64,000 nucleotides of DNA, from the NCBI RefSeq assembly GCF_001500045.1, contig NZ_LQIX01000055.1:124001-188000 (forward strand). The letters run 5' to 3'. The notes beneath the pieces were generated by a model. It ran no database searches. It had not been told where the DNA came from and saw only the letters and a program-made list of their open reading frames with translations. Shown here in pieces: positions 26,195 to 34,900 of the stretch. The translations under genes were made by a program, and so were the position numbers. The DNA comes from Mycobacterium sp. GA-1199 (lineage in GTDB: Bacteria; Actinomycetota; Actinomycetes; Mycobacteriales; Mycobacteriaceae). Every line of letters starts with the position of its first letter. Within the stretch, counting starts at the first letter, position 1.

Positions 26195-26482
26195 CTATCG
26201 CTCGGTGAACCCTTGTAGCGAGTCGCGAGGTTCTGTGAAGTCGGCGACGACGTTGTCGACCCGACCCGGCGTTTCTCCGCTTTGCAGCAGGTCAAGCAGC
26301 TTCTGACAGGATTCGCGTGGGCCCTGTGCGACCACCTGAACCCGGCCGTCGGGCTTGTTGGCCGCGAATCCGGTGAGCCCCAGTTCCAGTGCACGGGCGC
26401 GCGTCCACCACCGGAACCCGACACCTTGCACGTGCCCGTGCACCCACGCCGTCAGACGTACCTCAGCTAACTCCTGCATCAT
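26195..26482 (-). CDS. acyP: acylphosphatase
   Basis: Hydrolyses acyl phosphates; small alpha/beta cytoplasmic enzyme. The 95-residue product has the full family signature: VHGHVQGVGFRWWTR (phosphate-binding loop with the catalytic arginine) and GFAANKPDGRVQVVAQG (with the catalytic asparagine). It starts 20 bases inside the end of the osmC-like gene and precedes smc, the arrangement also seen in M. tuberculosis (Rv2922A). Either of the first two ATGs could be used. Confidence 0.94.
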   Translation of the reverse strand: MMQELAEVRLTAWVHGHVQGVGFRWWTRARALELGLTGFAANKPDGRVQVVAQGPRESCQKLLDLLQSGETPGRVDNVVADFTEPRDSLQGFTER

Positions 26483-26879
26483 CTACCTCAAACGTCACTT
26501 CCGTCCCAGACTTGAGGGTGCGGCCGACGGTGCAGACCTGGTCGATGGCGCGCTCGACCACCGTCAGCACGCGCGCCCGCTCCTGCTCGGACAGCCCGGA
26601 CAGGTCGAGTTGCATCCGCTCTTCGAGCAGCGGGTAGCGCTCCTGCTCGCGGTCGGCGTCCCCGGAGACGCGGATCGTGGTGCGGTACTGCTCGCCAAGG
26701 CGCCGCTGCAGGGGCACGTCGCTGGCCATCCCGCTGCAGGCCGCGAGCGCGATCTTCAGCAGCTCGCCGGGCGTGAAGACGCCGTCGACGTCCTCGCTGC
26801 CGACGAGCACCTCAGCGCCGCGCGAGCTGCGTCCGGTGTAGCGCCGCGCCCCCGTTCGCTCAACCCACAGTTCGGTCAT
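26463..26879 (-). CDS. OsmC/Ohr family protein (Rv2923c orthologue)
   Basis: A 138-residue protein of the OsmC/Ohr peroxidase superfamily. The two conserved cysteines are visible in AACSGMASD and DQVCTVGRT, the glutamate/arginine context (VSGDADREQERYPLLEE) also fits. Members reduce organic hydroperoxides with cysteine. The ATG at 26879 (MTELWVERTG) is taken; the open frame goes 12 codons further but into the dispersed repeat. It overlaps acyP by 20 bases. Confidence 0.9.
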   Translation of the reverse strand: MTELWVERTGARRYTGRSSRGAEVLVGSEDVDGVFTPGELLKIALAACSGMASDVPLQRRLGEQYRTTIRVSGDADREQERYPLLEERMQLDLSGLSEQERARVLTVVERAIDQVCTVGRTLKSGTEVTFEVDDAGVS

Positions 26880-26891
26880 GGCTCCTCTTCT

Positions 26892-26957
26892 CCGTGAGCG
26901 ACCGCAAATTGCCAAATTTCTGCGGCGTGTCGGCGTACAGACGCGGTCGCTCGCGGA
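26892..26957. repeat. dispersed palindromic repeat, copy 2
   Basis: Arms GTGAGCGACCGC (26894-26905) and GCGGTCGCTCGC (26943-26954). The minus strand of this element matches the plus strand of copy 1 (13848-13912): the first 18 bases TTCCGCGAGCGACCGCGT, the interior CGACACGCCG and the last part TTTGCGGTCGCTC are shared, with about one base of length difference. It sits between fpg and the osmC-like gene. Confidence 0.75.
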
Positions 26958-26960
26958 AGT

Positions 26961-27818
26961 TTAGCTGCGTCGAACTCGCGGCCGGGGCTGGCAGCGCGGG
27001 CAGTAGAACGACGAGCGGTTCATGAACTTCTCCCGCCGCATGATCGCCCCGCAGCGTCGACACGGTTCGCCTTCGCGCCCATAGGCGTCCAGCGACCGGT
27101 CGAAGTAGCCCGACTCGCCGTTGACGTTGACATACAGCGAGTCGAAAGACGTCCCGCCCTGCGCGAGCGCCTCCCCCATCACCTTCGCCGCCGCGTCGAG
27201 CAGCTCGGCCAGCTTCGGCCGACTCAGAGACGACGCCAGCCGGGCGCCGTTGATCTTCGCGCGCCACAGCGCCTCGTCGGCATAGATGTTGCCGATGCCC
27301 GACACCACCGTCTGGTCGAGCAGTTGACGTTTGACCTCGGAGTGCTTGGTGCGCAACACCTTGACGACCCCGTCGCGGTTGAACTGCGGATCGAGTGGGT
27401 CGCGCGCGAGGTGTGCGACGGGCACCGGAACGTCGGTCCCGTCGACGGTGACCATGTCGGTGAGCATCCATCCGCCGAACGTGCGCTGGTCGACGAAGCT
27501 CAACGCGGTCCCGTCGTCCAGCAGCGCAGCGATGCGCAGATGGTTCGCGTTGGGCACCTCACCCAAGAGCATCTGCCCGCTCATGCCGAGGTGCACCACC
27601 AGCGCGGAGCCGTCGTCCAGTGTCAGCCACAGATACTTGCCCCGGCGCCCGGTGCCGATGACGCGCGAATCCAGCAGCCGCGCAGTCAGATCCGCGGGGC
27701 CGGCCTCGTGCCGGCGCACCGCGCGCGGATGATGCACGCGCACAGCGGTGATGGTCTTGTCGACGACGTGTGCGTCCAATCCGCGGCGGACGACTTCGAC
27801 CTCGGGAAGCTCAGGCAT
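26961..27818 (-). CDS. fpg: formamidopyrimidine-DNA glycosylase
   Basis: Removes oxidised purines (8-oxoguanine, FapyG) from DNA. The 285-residue protein begins PELPEVE after the initiator, giving the catalytic proline and glutamate; the lysine of the central domain and the helix-two-turn-helix (SGIGNIYADEALW) are present, and the C-terminal zinc finger is complete (CRRC ... CPRC). It overlaps the end of rnc by 8 bases, so it is translated with rnc. Also called mutM. Confidence 0.96.
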   Translation of the reverse strand: MPELPEVEVVRRGLDAHVVDKTITAVRVHHPRAVRRHEAGPADLTARLLDSRVIGTGRRGKYLWLTLDDGSALVVHLGMSGQMLLGEVPNANHLRIAALLDDGTALSFVDQRTFGGWMLTDMVTVDGTDVPVPVAHLARDPLDPQFNRDGVVKVLRTKHSEVKRQLLDQTVVSGIGNIYADEALWRAKINGARLASSLSRPKLAELLDAAAKVMGEALAQGGTSFDSLYVNVNGESGYFDRSLDAYGREGEPCRRCGAIMRREKFMNRSSFYCPRCQPRPRVRRS

Positions 27819-28509
27819 CTACCTCGGCGGTCAGCGCGTTCCACGCCGCCGCGGCCGCCTTCAGTTCGGCCTCCTTCTTGGTGCGCCCGACGCCCCTGCC
27901 GTATTCGGTGTCGGTCACCACGACGGTCGCGGTGAACTCCTTGTCGTGGTCCGGGCCCGTCGAAGTGACGACGTAGGCCGGCGCGCCAAGGCCGCGCGAG
28001 GCGGTCAACTCCTGCAGGCTGCTCTTCCAGTCCAGCCCGGCGCCCAGCGTGGGCGCGGTGTCCAGCAGCTTGCCGAACAGCCGCAGGATCACCTCACGGA
28101 CGATCGCGTTGCCATGCTCCAAATAGATTGCGCCCAGCAGGGATTCGACGCCGTCGGCCAGAATGCTGGCCTTGTCCGCGCCTCCCGAGTTCAGCTCGCC
28201 CTTGCCGAGCAACAGATGCGCACCGAGCCCGTCATCGGACAACTGACGACCGACGTCGGCGAGCGCCTGGGTGTTGACGATGCTGGCGCGCAGCTTGGCC
28301 AGATCGCCTTCGGACCTGTCGGGGTGCCGGTGGTAGAGCTCCTCGGTGATGGTCAGTCCGAGCACGGCGTCGCCGAGAAACTCCAATCGCTCGTTGGTCG
28401 GCAGGCCTCCGTTCTCGTAGGAGTAGCTGCGATGGGTGAGCGCCATGGTGAGCAGTTCGTCGGGCAGATCGACACCCAGCGCCGCCAGCAGCGCGGCGCG
28501 GTCACTCAC
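27811..28509 (-). CDS. rnc: ribonuclease III
   Basis: Cleaves double-stranded RNA, including rRNA precursors. The 232-residue product has the RNase III signature NERLEFLGDAVLGL with the catalytic acidic residues and the matching DGVESLLGAIYLEHG, followed by a C-terminal double-stranded RNA-binding domain (DWKSSLQELTASRG, GRTKKEAELKAAAAAW). The GTG at 28509 (VSDRAALLAALG) is chosen; it overlaps the upstream DUF177 stop by 8 bases. Followed by fpg with an 8-base overlap. Confidence 0.95.
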   Translation of the reverse strand: MSDRAALLAALGVDLPDELLTMALTHRSYSYENGGLPTNERLEFLGDAVLGLTITEELYHRHPDRSEGDLAKLRASIVNTQALADVGRQLSDDGLGAHLLLGKGELNSGGADKASILADGVESLLGAIYLEHGNAIVREVILRLFGKLLDTAPTLGAGLDWKSSLQELTASRGLGAPAYVVTSTGPDHDKEFTATVVVTDTEYGRGVGRTKKEAELKAAAAAWNALTAEVDA

Positions 28510-29104
28510 GCGTGTCCTCAGTCGGATCGTCGGCTCCGCCGACAGTGTCGAACATGCCGGCCAGCTTCGCCCATCGCGCATCGATCCGCTCGTGGCGGTG
28601 ACCGGGTTCGGCGGTGGCCAACGCCACACCGCAGTCCGGGCACAGGCCCGCGCAGTCCGGACCGCACAGCGGCGCGAACGGCAGCACCAGTCCGACGGCG
28701 TCGATGATCGGCTGCTCCAGGTCGACGGTGTCGTCCACGACGCGACCGACCTCGTCGGCTTCGGTCGTCTCGTCGGTGGCGCTGTCGGGATAGGCGAACA
28801 GTTCGGTGAGGTGAATCTCGACGTCCCCGGTGACCGGTGTCAGGCATCGCGCGCAGTCGCCTGTCGTCGGCGCGGACACCGTCCCGGAGACCAGGACGCC
28901 TTCCGACACCGACTCCACGCGCAGGTCAAGGGTCAGCGGTGTTCCTTGGTCGATCCCGATCAGGTCCAGCCCGATGCGTGACGGGCTGGGCACCGTCTCG
29001 GAGACGGCCATCATCGACCCGGGCCGCCTACCGAGCCGGGAAATGTTGATCACGAGCGGCGATTGTGACGCGCGATGCGCCGCCGCTTTGGCATGCGTCG
29101 CCAT
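28502..29104 (-). CDS. DUF177 / YceD family protein (Rv2926c orthologue)
   Basis: A 200-residue protein of the YceD/DUF177 family, involved in 23S rRNA accumulation in several bacteria and plants. A cysteine-rich C-terminal half is seen (DCARCLTPV, then LCGPDCAGLCPDCG), typical of the family and possibly binding zinc. The ATG at 29104 (MATHAKAAAH) is taken since upstream codons are unconserved. In many bacteria the next gene is rpmF; here it is rnc. Confidence 0.9.
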   Translation of the reverse strand: MATHAKAAAHRASQSPLVINISRLGRRPGSMMAVSETVPSPSRIGLDLIGIDQGTPLTLDLRVESVSEGVLVSGTVSAPTTGDCARCLTPVTGDVEIHLTELFAYPDSATDETTEADEVGRVVDDTVDLEQPIIDAVGLVLPFAPLCGPDCAGLCPDCGVALATAEPGHRHERIDARWAKLAGMFDTVGGADDPTEDTRE

Positions 29105-29147
29105 AAGTACCGATTTTACGGCGAGGATTCTTGGCGGCCCTTGGCGC

Positions 29148-29885
29148 TCAGCGGGCCGCGTAGTCGTGCGTGCCCGCGGCGGTGCGAAGTTGGTGCCGAC
29201 CTCGACCGACGGAGCGCAACGTGCCATTGAGGAAGTCCTCGAACTCCGCGAGCTTGCTGTCGACGTAGATGTCGCACTCGCCGCGCAGTCGATCGGCCTC
29301 GGCGTGTGCCGAGTCGATCAACCGGGTCGCCTCGGCGGTCGCGGTCTGCACGATCTCGGTCTGCGACACCAGGCGCTGCTGTTCCTTGATGCCCTCTTGC
29401 ACAGCCTTCTCGTAGGCGAGGTTGCCGCTCTCGATGAGCCGGTCGGCTTCGGTCTTGGCCCGTCCGGTGCTGGCCTCGTACTCGCGCTTGGCGGTGGCGG
29501 CGACGCGGTTGGCCTCCTCGCGGGCCTCTCCGACCATCCGCTCGCTGTGCTGGCGAGCCTCGGCCACCATGCGATCGGCCTGCGCCTTCGCGTCGGCAAG
29601 CAGCCGGTCCGCCTCCGCGCGGGCGTGGTTCAGAACGGAGTCCGCCTCCGCGGTGGCCGTGGACACCATCGAGTCGGAGTGGTCCTTGGCCTCGCGCAGC
29701 ATCCCGTCGCGGGCATCGAGGACGTCCTGGGCATCGTCGAGCTCACCGGGAATCGCGTCCTTGATGTCGTCGATCAGCTCGAGGACATCACCGCGGGGCA
29801 CGACGCAGCCCGCCGTCATCGGCACGCCGCGGGCTTCTTCCACAATCGCGCTCAGTTCGTCGAGCGCCTCAAAAACTCGGTACAC
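29148..29885 (-). CDS. sepIVA: septation protein SepIVA (Rv2927c orthologue)
   Basis: DivIVA-like coiled-coil protein that is essential for division in mycobacteria and localises at the septum. The 245-residue product is almost wholly helical: from about residue 45 to 225 it repeats heptads rich in Ala, Glu, Arg and Asp (for example ADRLLADAKAQADRMVAEAR). The N terminus MYRVFEALDELSAIVEEARG is highly conserved. In M. tuberculosis the PDIM locus starts just upstream; here that side holds a 339-base gap and a hemerythrin gene. Confidence 0.92.
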   Translation of the reverse strand: MYRVFEALDELSAIVEEARGVPMTAGCVVPRGDVLELIDDIKDAIPGELDDAQDVLDARDGMLREAKDHSDSMVSTATAEADSVLNHARAEADRLLADAKAQADRMVAEARQHSERMVGEAREEANRVAATAKREYEASTGRAKTEADRLIESGNLAYEKAVQEGIKEQQRLVSQTEIVQTATAEATRLIDSAHAEADRLRGECDIYVDSKLAEFEDFLNGTLRSVGRGRHQLRTAAGTHDYAAR

Positions 29886-30224
29886 GGCAACACCCTCCAG
29901 GCGTAGTTGACAGTTACTAGTGTGCCTGGTGTTACCCCTGTGACTCAGCTTCCGGCCCGGTGTGTCGCCCCGGACCTCCGAAATTCATGGATTGCTGAGT
30001 CGCTCCACTCCCCAGGCCGCAACTCCCGGCTGAATTGCTGCTCGCATTATGTCAACCCGGCGTTGAGGGGTCGAATTCACCGGAAAAACCCGCCCCCAGT
30101 CGCCGTCACACCGATGGCGTCCGGCCGGCCGGGGGCGGGCGAGTTCTCGTCGAAACTGAACATGTGCGCGAGAAATCCACGATTAGTCGAACACAGGTTC
30201 AGAATCGGCGGCAGATGAGGCCGG
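29886..30224. other. intergenic region upstream of sepIVA (339 bases)
   Basis: No credible gene. It must hold the sepIVA promoter (minus) and the end of the hemerythrin transcript. It contains a long-range inverted repeat CCCGCCCCC (30089-30097) / GGGGGCGGG (30131-30139) with a nested CGCC/GGCG. This point corresponds to the position where M. tuberculosis carries about 60 kb of lipid-virulence genes. Confidence 0.55.
30089..30139 (-). terminator. possible terminator after the hemerythrin gene
   Basis: 9-base GC-only arms CCCGCCCCC and GGGGGCGGG with a 33-base spacer that itself can pair, about 85 bases beyond the hemerythrin stop. No T-run. Tentative. Confidence 0.4.
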
Positions 30225-30791
30225 CTACTTCACCGCCGCGCTGATGAGGTCGCGTGCGCGGTCGAGCATCGAGGCGAACGGTCCGACCGCGAAATTGGCC
30301 TTGGCCGATTCCACGCCGGCATGCGGCCGGGTCGGCGCGATCGCCTGCGCGGCCTGCACGGCGCCTGCCATCCGCTTGAGGTCGTCACCGTCGAGCTTGC
30401 GTTGCAACTTGTTGAATTCCTCGTGCTCCTCGAGCTCGGCGTGCTCCACCACGTCGTCGCGGAACTTCGCGAGTTCGTCGAGGAATTCCTTGGATCCGAA
30501 ATCCATCTTCTCGAGCCGCGACAAGAACTCCTTGGCCTCGTGCTCCTCCTTGAGGCGCGCATCGACGATCGCGTCACCGTCGGCGACCTCGTTGCGCGCG
30601 CGCGGGTGCACCACCATTTCCTCGGCGGTCTCATGCACGGCGAGGAGTTGACGCAGGTCCGTGAACGCCTTCTCCCGGGCCTTCTCGTCGGAGGCGCTGA
30701 AGACCTCCTCAAACAGGTCCTTGATCAGGTTGTGTTGGTCGGTCAGGAACTTCACGACATCATCGGTGTTCTGGACGAACGTTTCAGCCAT
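30225..30791 (-). CDS. hemerythrin domain-containing protein
   Basis: A 188-residue protein with an N-terminal hemerythrin HHE domain: DQHNLIKDLFEEVF, AVHETAEEMVVHP, LKEEHEAKEFL and VEHAELEEHEEFNKL supply the histidines and acidic residues for a di-iron site. Related mycobacterial proteins are linked to oxidative or nitrosative stress. The ATG at 30791 has a strong AGGAGG ribosome site; the open frame runs much further upstream through coaD on a different frame and is not real. Sits between coaD and sepIVA, a place taken by the PDIM genes in M. tuberculosis. Confidence 0.85.
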   Translation of the reverse strand: MAETFVQNTDDVVKFLTDQHNLIKDLFEEVFSASDEKAREKAFTDLRQLLAVHETAEEMVVHPRARNEVADGDAIVDARLKEEHEAKEFLSRLEKMDFGSKEFLDELAKFRDDVVEHAELEEHEEFNKLQRKLDGDDLKRMAGAVQAAQAIAPTRPHAGVESAKANFAVGPFASMLDRARDLISAAVK

Positions 30792-30874
30792 GGCAGAAAC
30801 CTCCTGCATTCTCGGTAGTGGTGTGGGCGCGAATGGGCTGTGCGCCTCCACCTGACTACCCCGGCTGGGGCGGG

Positions 30875-31354
30875 TTAACCCTGGCTGAGCTTGGCCTGCA
30901 GACGCGTGTTGACCGTGGCGGGAAGCAGTTCGGAGACATCGCCACCCATCGACGCGACCTCCTTGGCCAACGACGACGACACGAACGAGTACTGCGGCGT
31001 CGCGGCCACGAAGAAGGTGTCGACGCCGGCGATATGCTTGTTCATCTGCGCCATCTGCAGTTCGTATTCGAAGTCGGTACCAGAGCGCAGTCCTTTGACG
31101 ATCGCTGTGACGCCGCGCTGCCGGGCGAAGTCGACCACCAGGCCCTGACCCGATTCGACGCGCAGGTTCGGCAGGTGCTCGGTGGCCTCCTCGATCATCG
31201 CGATGCGCTCGTCGAGGGTGAACATGCCCTTCTTGTTCGGATTGACCAGAACCGCCACGATCACCTCGTCGAACTGCGCGGCCGCGCGTTCGAAGACGTC
31301 GACGTGCCCGAGGGTGACCGGGTCGAAGGATCCCGGGCATACCGCGCCGCTCAT
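30875..31354 (-). CDS. coaD: phosphopantetheine adenylyltransferase
   Basis: Penultimate step of coenzyme A synthesis: joins 4'-phosphopantetheine and ATP. The 159-residue protein begins MSGAVCPGSFDPVTLGHVDV with the nucleotide-binding TxGH motif, and ends with the PQYSFVSSSLAKEVAS motif of the family. The ATG at 31354 is taken from conservation with M. tuberculosis Rv2965c. Follows rsmD by 11 bases on the same strand. Confidence 0.95.
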   Translation of the reverse strand: MSGAVCPGSFDPVTLGHVDVFERAAAQFDEVIVAVLVNPNKKGMFTLDERIAMIEEATEHLPNLRVESGQGLVVDFARQRGVTAIVKGLRSGTDFEYELQMAQMNKHIAGVDTFFVAATPQYSFVSSSLAKEVASMGGDVSELLPATVNTRLQAKLSQG

Positions 31355-31365
31355 GAGCGATGACG

Positions 31366-31944
31366 CTAGCAGGGCCGCTCCGGCGCCTCGGCAAGCTCCA
31401 GGCGGGTGTCGCCGTAGGCGCGCGGCGGCCATGCCCGCCAGCCCGGCGGCCACGTCAGGGGGGGTCCGCTTGCCGCGCGTTCCACCACGACGACGGTTCC
31501 CGCTCCGGCCCAACCCCGTTCGGCGAGCAGCATCAGCACCGACTCGACCTGCTCGGCGGTGAGGTCGTACGGCGGATCGGCGAAGACCAGGTCGACCGGT
31601 CGCGAGCTGCCCGCGGCCAGCACCTCGGTGACGGCGGCGCGCCGCACGCTGGCCCCGGTGACACCGAGCGCCTCGATGTTGTCGGCGATGACGCCCGCGG
31701 CGCGCCGGTCGGACTCGACGAACGTCGCCTCCGCCGCACCGCGCGAGAGCGCCTCGAGCCCGAGCGCGCCCGAGCCGGCGTACAGATCGAGCACCGCGAT
31801 CCCGCCGAAGTCGATGCGCGCAGCCAGCATGTTGAACAACGCTTCTCGCACCCGGTCGGTGGTGGGACGGGTCCCTCCCCCAGACCTGTTCTGGGGCACG
31901 GTGATTCGTCGACCGCCCAACGCGCCGGCAATGATGCGGGTCAG
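31366..31944 (-). CDS. rsmD: 16S rRNA (guanine966-N2)-methyltransferase, apparent CTG start
   Basis: Methylates 16S rRNA late in 30S assembly. The protein (about 192 residues) has LDLYAGSGALGLEALSRGA (SAM-binding) and the catalytic DPPY motif (FADPPYDL). The conserved family opening TRIIAGALGGRR is in frame, but the codon where Met is expected is CTG (31944-31942), overlapping the pyc stop as CTGA; no ATG or GTG stands at that spot. The next usable starts are TTG at 31920 and GTG at 31899, which would drop conserved residues. The open frame itself continues upstream inside pyc. Confidence 0.85.
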   Translation of the reverse strand: MTRIIAGALGGRRITVPQNRSGGGTRPTTDRVREALFNMLAARIDFGGIAVLDLYAGSGALGLEALSRGAAEATFVESDRRAAGVIADNIEALGVTGASVRRAAVTEVLAAGSSRPVDLVFADPPYDLTAEQVESVLMLLAERGWAGAGTVVVVERAASGPPLTWPPGWRAWPPRAYGDTRLELAEAPERPC

Positions 31945-34900
31945 CTGATCACCACCAGCAGATCGCCGCCTTCGACCTGCGCCGTGTCCGAGACCGCGAC
32001 CCGGTTCACCTTGCCCGCTTTGGGTGCGGTGATGGCGGCCTCCATCTTCATGGCCTCGATCGTGGCGACCGTCTGACCGGCCTGCACCTCGTCGTCGACG
32101 GAGACGCCGACGCTGACCACACCGGCGAAGGGTGCCGCGATGTGGTCGGGATTGGACTTGTCGGCCTTCTCCGCGGTCGGGATGTCGCTGGCGACGTTGC
32201 GGTCCCGCACCAGTACCGGCCGCAGTTGGCCGTTGAGGATGCACATCACGGTCCGCATGCCGCGCTCGTCGGGATCGGAGATCGCCTCGAGCCCGATCAG
32301 CAGTTCGACGCCCCGCTCCAACCGGACCCGATGCTCCTCGTCGCTGCGCAACCCGTAGAAGAACTGGTTCGCCGACAGGCTCGACGTGTCACCGTACTGC
32401 TCGCGGTGGGCCTCGAGTTCCTTTGTCGGACCGGGGAACAGCAACCGGTTCAGCGCGGCCTGCCGCTTGGGGCCCGCCTGGGCGAGCACCGCTTCGTCCT
32501 CCTCGCTGAGTTCCTCCTGCGACTTGGCCGGCGCACGACCGGCCAACGCCTTGGTGCGCAGCGGTTCGGGCCATCCGCCGGGCGGATCCCCGAGTTCGCC
32601 GCGCAGAAATCCGATCACCGAATCGGGAATGTCGAGCCGCGCTGGGTCCGAGGCGAATTCATCGGCGCTGATGCCGGCCCCGAGCAACGCCAGCGCGAGG
32701 TCGCCCACCACCTTCGACGACGGGGTCACCTTCACGAGCCGGCCGAGCACCCGGTCGGCAGCGGCGTAGTTGGCTTCGATCTCCTCGAAGCGGTCGCCGA
32801 ACCCGAGCGCGATCGCCTGCTGGCGCAGGTTCGACAGCTGACCGCCGGGGATCTCGTGGTGATACACCCGCCCCGTCGGAGAAGGAGGCCCAGACGCCAC
32901 AACATCGAACGGCGCGTACACCTTTCGCAGCGCCTCCCAATACGGTTCGAGGTCGCACACCGCTTGCAGCGACAACCCGGTGTCGAACTCGGTGTGCGCG
33001 GTCGCGGCCACGATCGAACTCAGCGCGGGCTGGCTGGTGGTGCCGGCCAGCGGCGCCGATGCTCCGTCGACGGCGCTCGCGCCCGCCTGCCACGCGGCCA
33101 GATACGTCGCCAACTGGCCGCCCGGGGTGTCGTGGGTGTGCACGTGCACCGGCAGATCGAAGCGGCTGCGCAGAGCGCTGATCAATGTGTGCGCCGCGTG
33201 CGGGCGCAACAGCCCGGCCATGTCCTTGATCGCCAGCACGTGGGCGCCCGCGTCGACAATCTGCTCGGCGAGCTTGAGGTAGTAGTCCAGGGTGTAGAGG
33301 TTCTCGCCGGGGTCGGACAGGTCCCCGGTGTAGCTCATCGCGACTTCGGCGATGGCCGTGCCGGTTTCGCGGACCGCGTCGATGGCCGGGCGCATGGATT
33401 CGACGTTGTTGAGCGCGTCGAAGATGCGGTAGATGTCGATGCCCGTCGCCGTCGCCTCGGCGACGAAGGCGTGGGTGACGGTCTCCGGATACGGGGTGTA
33501 ACCGACGGTGTTGCGGCCGCGCAGCAGCATCTGCAGGCAGATGTTCGGGACGGCCTCCCGCAGCGCGGCCAGCCGCTCCCACGGGTCTTCCTTCAAGAAC
33601 CGAAGCGCCACATCGTAAGTCGCCCCGCCCCAGCATTCGAGCGAGAGCAACTGCGGGGTCATCCGCGCGACGTAGGGCGCCACCATCAACAATCCGGTGG
33701 TACGCACCCGGGTGGCCAGCAGCGACTGGTGGGCGTCGCGGAATGTCGTGTCGGTGAGGCCCAACGGTTTGGAGTCGCGCAGCCAGCGGGCGAACCCCTC
33801 GGGGCCCAGCTCGGTCAGCAGCTGCTTGCTGCCGTCGGGCGCCGGCGCCTGCAGATCGATGTCAGGCAGCTTGTCCTGCGGGTACACCGACGCGGTTCGC
33901 GGGCCGTGTGGCTGGTTGACCGTCACGTCGGCCAGGTAGTTGAGGATCTTGGTGCCGCGGTCGGCGGGCGTTCTGGCGGTCAGCAGATACGGGCGTTCGT
34001 CGATGAACGACGTCGTGATGCGTCCGGCCCGGAAATCCGGATCGTTGACCACCGCTTGCAGGAACGGGATGTTCGTCGACACCCCGCGGATCCGGAACTC
34101 GGCCAGCGCGCGGCGCGCCCGCGCCACCGCGGTGCCGAAGTCGCGTCCGCGACACGTCAGCTTCACCAGCATCGAGTCGAAATGCGCACTGATCTCCGCG
34201 CCCAGGTGGGTACCGCCGTCCAGCCGGATGCCCGCACCGCCCGGGGTGCGGTATCCGGTGATGCGGCCGGTGTCGGGCCGGAATCCGTTGGCGGGGTCCT
34301 CGGTGGTGATCCGGCACTGCAGCGCGAAACCACGCGGTGACGGCAGCGCCTCCTGGCTCAAGCCCAGGCCCTCCAACGTCTCACCATCGGCGATGCGCAA
34401 CTGGCTGGACACCAGGTCGACATCGGTGATCTCTTCGGTGACCGTGTGCTCGACCTGGATGCGCGGGTTGCATTCGATGAACACGTAATGGCCGCGCTCG
34501 TCGAGCAGGAACTCGACGGTGCCCGCGAAGGTATAGCCGATCTGCCGGGCGAACGCGACCGCGTCCTGGCAAATCCGTTGCCGCAGTTCGTCTGAGAGGT
34601 TCGGGGCGGGCGCGAGCTCGATGACCTTCTGGTGCCTGCGCTGCACGCTGCAGTCCCGTTCGAACAGGTGCATCACGTTGCCGTGGGTGTCGGCCAGGAT
34701 CTGCACCTCGATGTGGCGAGGGTTGAGCACGGCCTGTTCGAGATACAGCGTCGAGTCGCCGAACGCCGACTCGGCTTCGCGCGCCGCGGCATCGATCGCG
34801 TCGGCCAGCGCGTCGATGTCGGCGACCCGCCGCATCCCCCGGCCGCCGCCCCCTGACACGGCTTTGACGAACAACGGGAACTCCAGGCCGTCGGCGGCGG

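Noticed and set aside
29907..30218. 103-residue plus-strand frame upstream of sepIVA
   Set aside because: No conserved features, spans an inverted repeat and the promoter side of sepIVA.
30792..31394. Long upstream extension of the hemerythrin frame
   Set aside because: Runs in a different frame through coaD; the ATG at 30791 has a strong ribosome site.
32142..34340. 732-residue plus-strand open frame opposite pyc
   Set aside because: Antisense shadow of pyruvate carboxylase codon bias; no recognisable domain.
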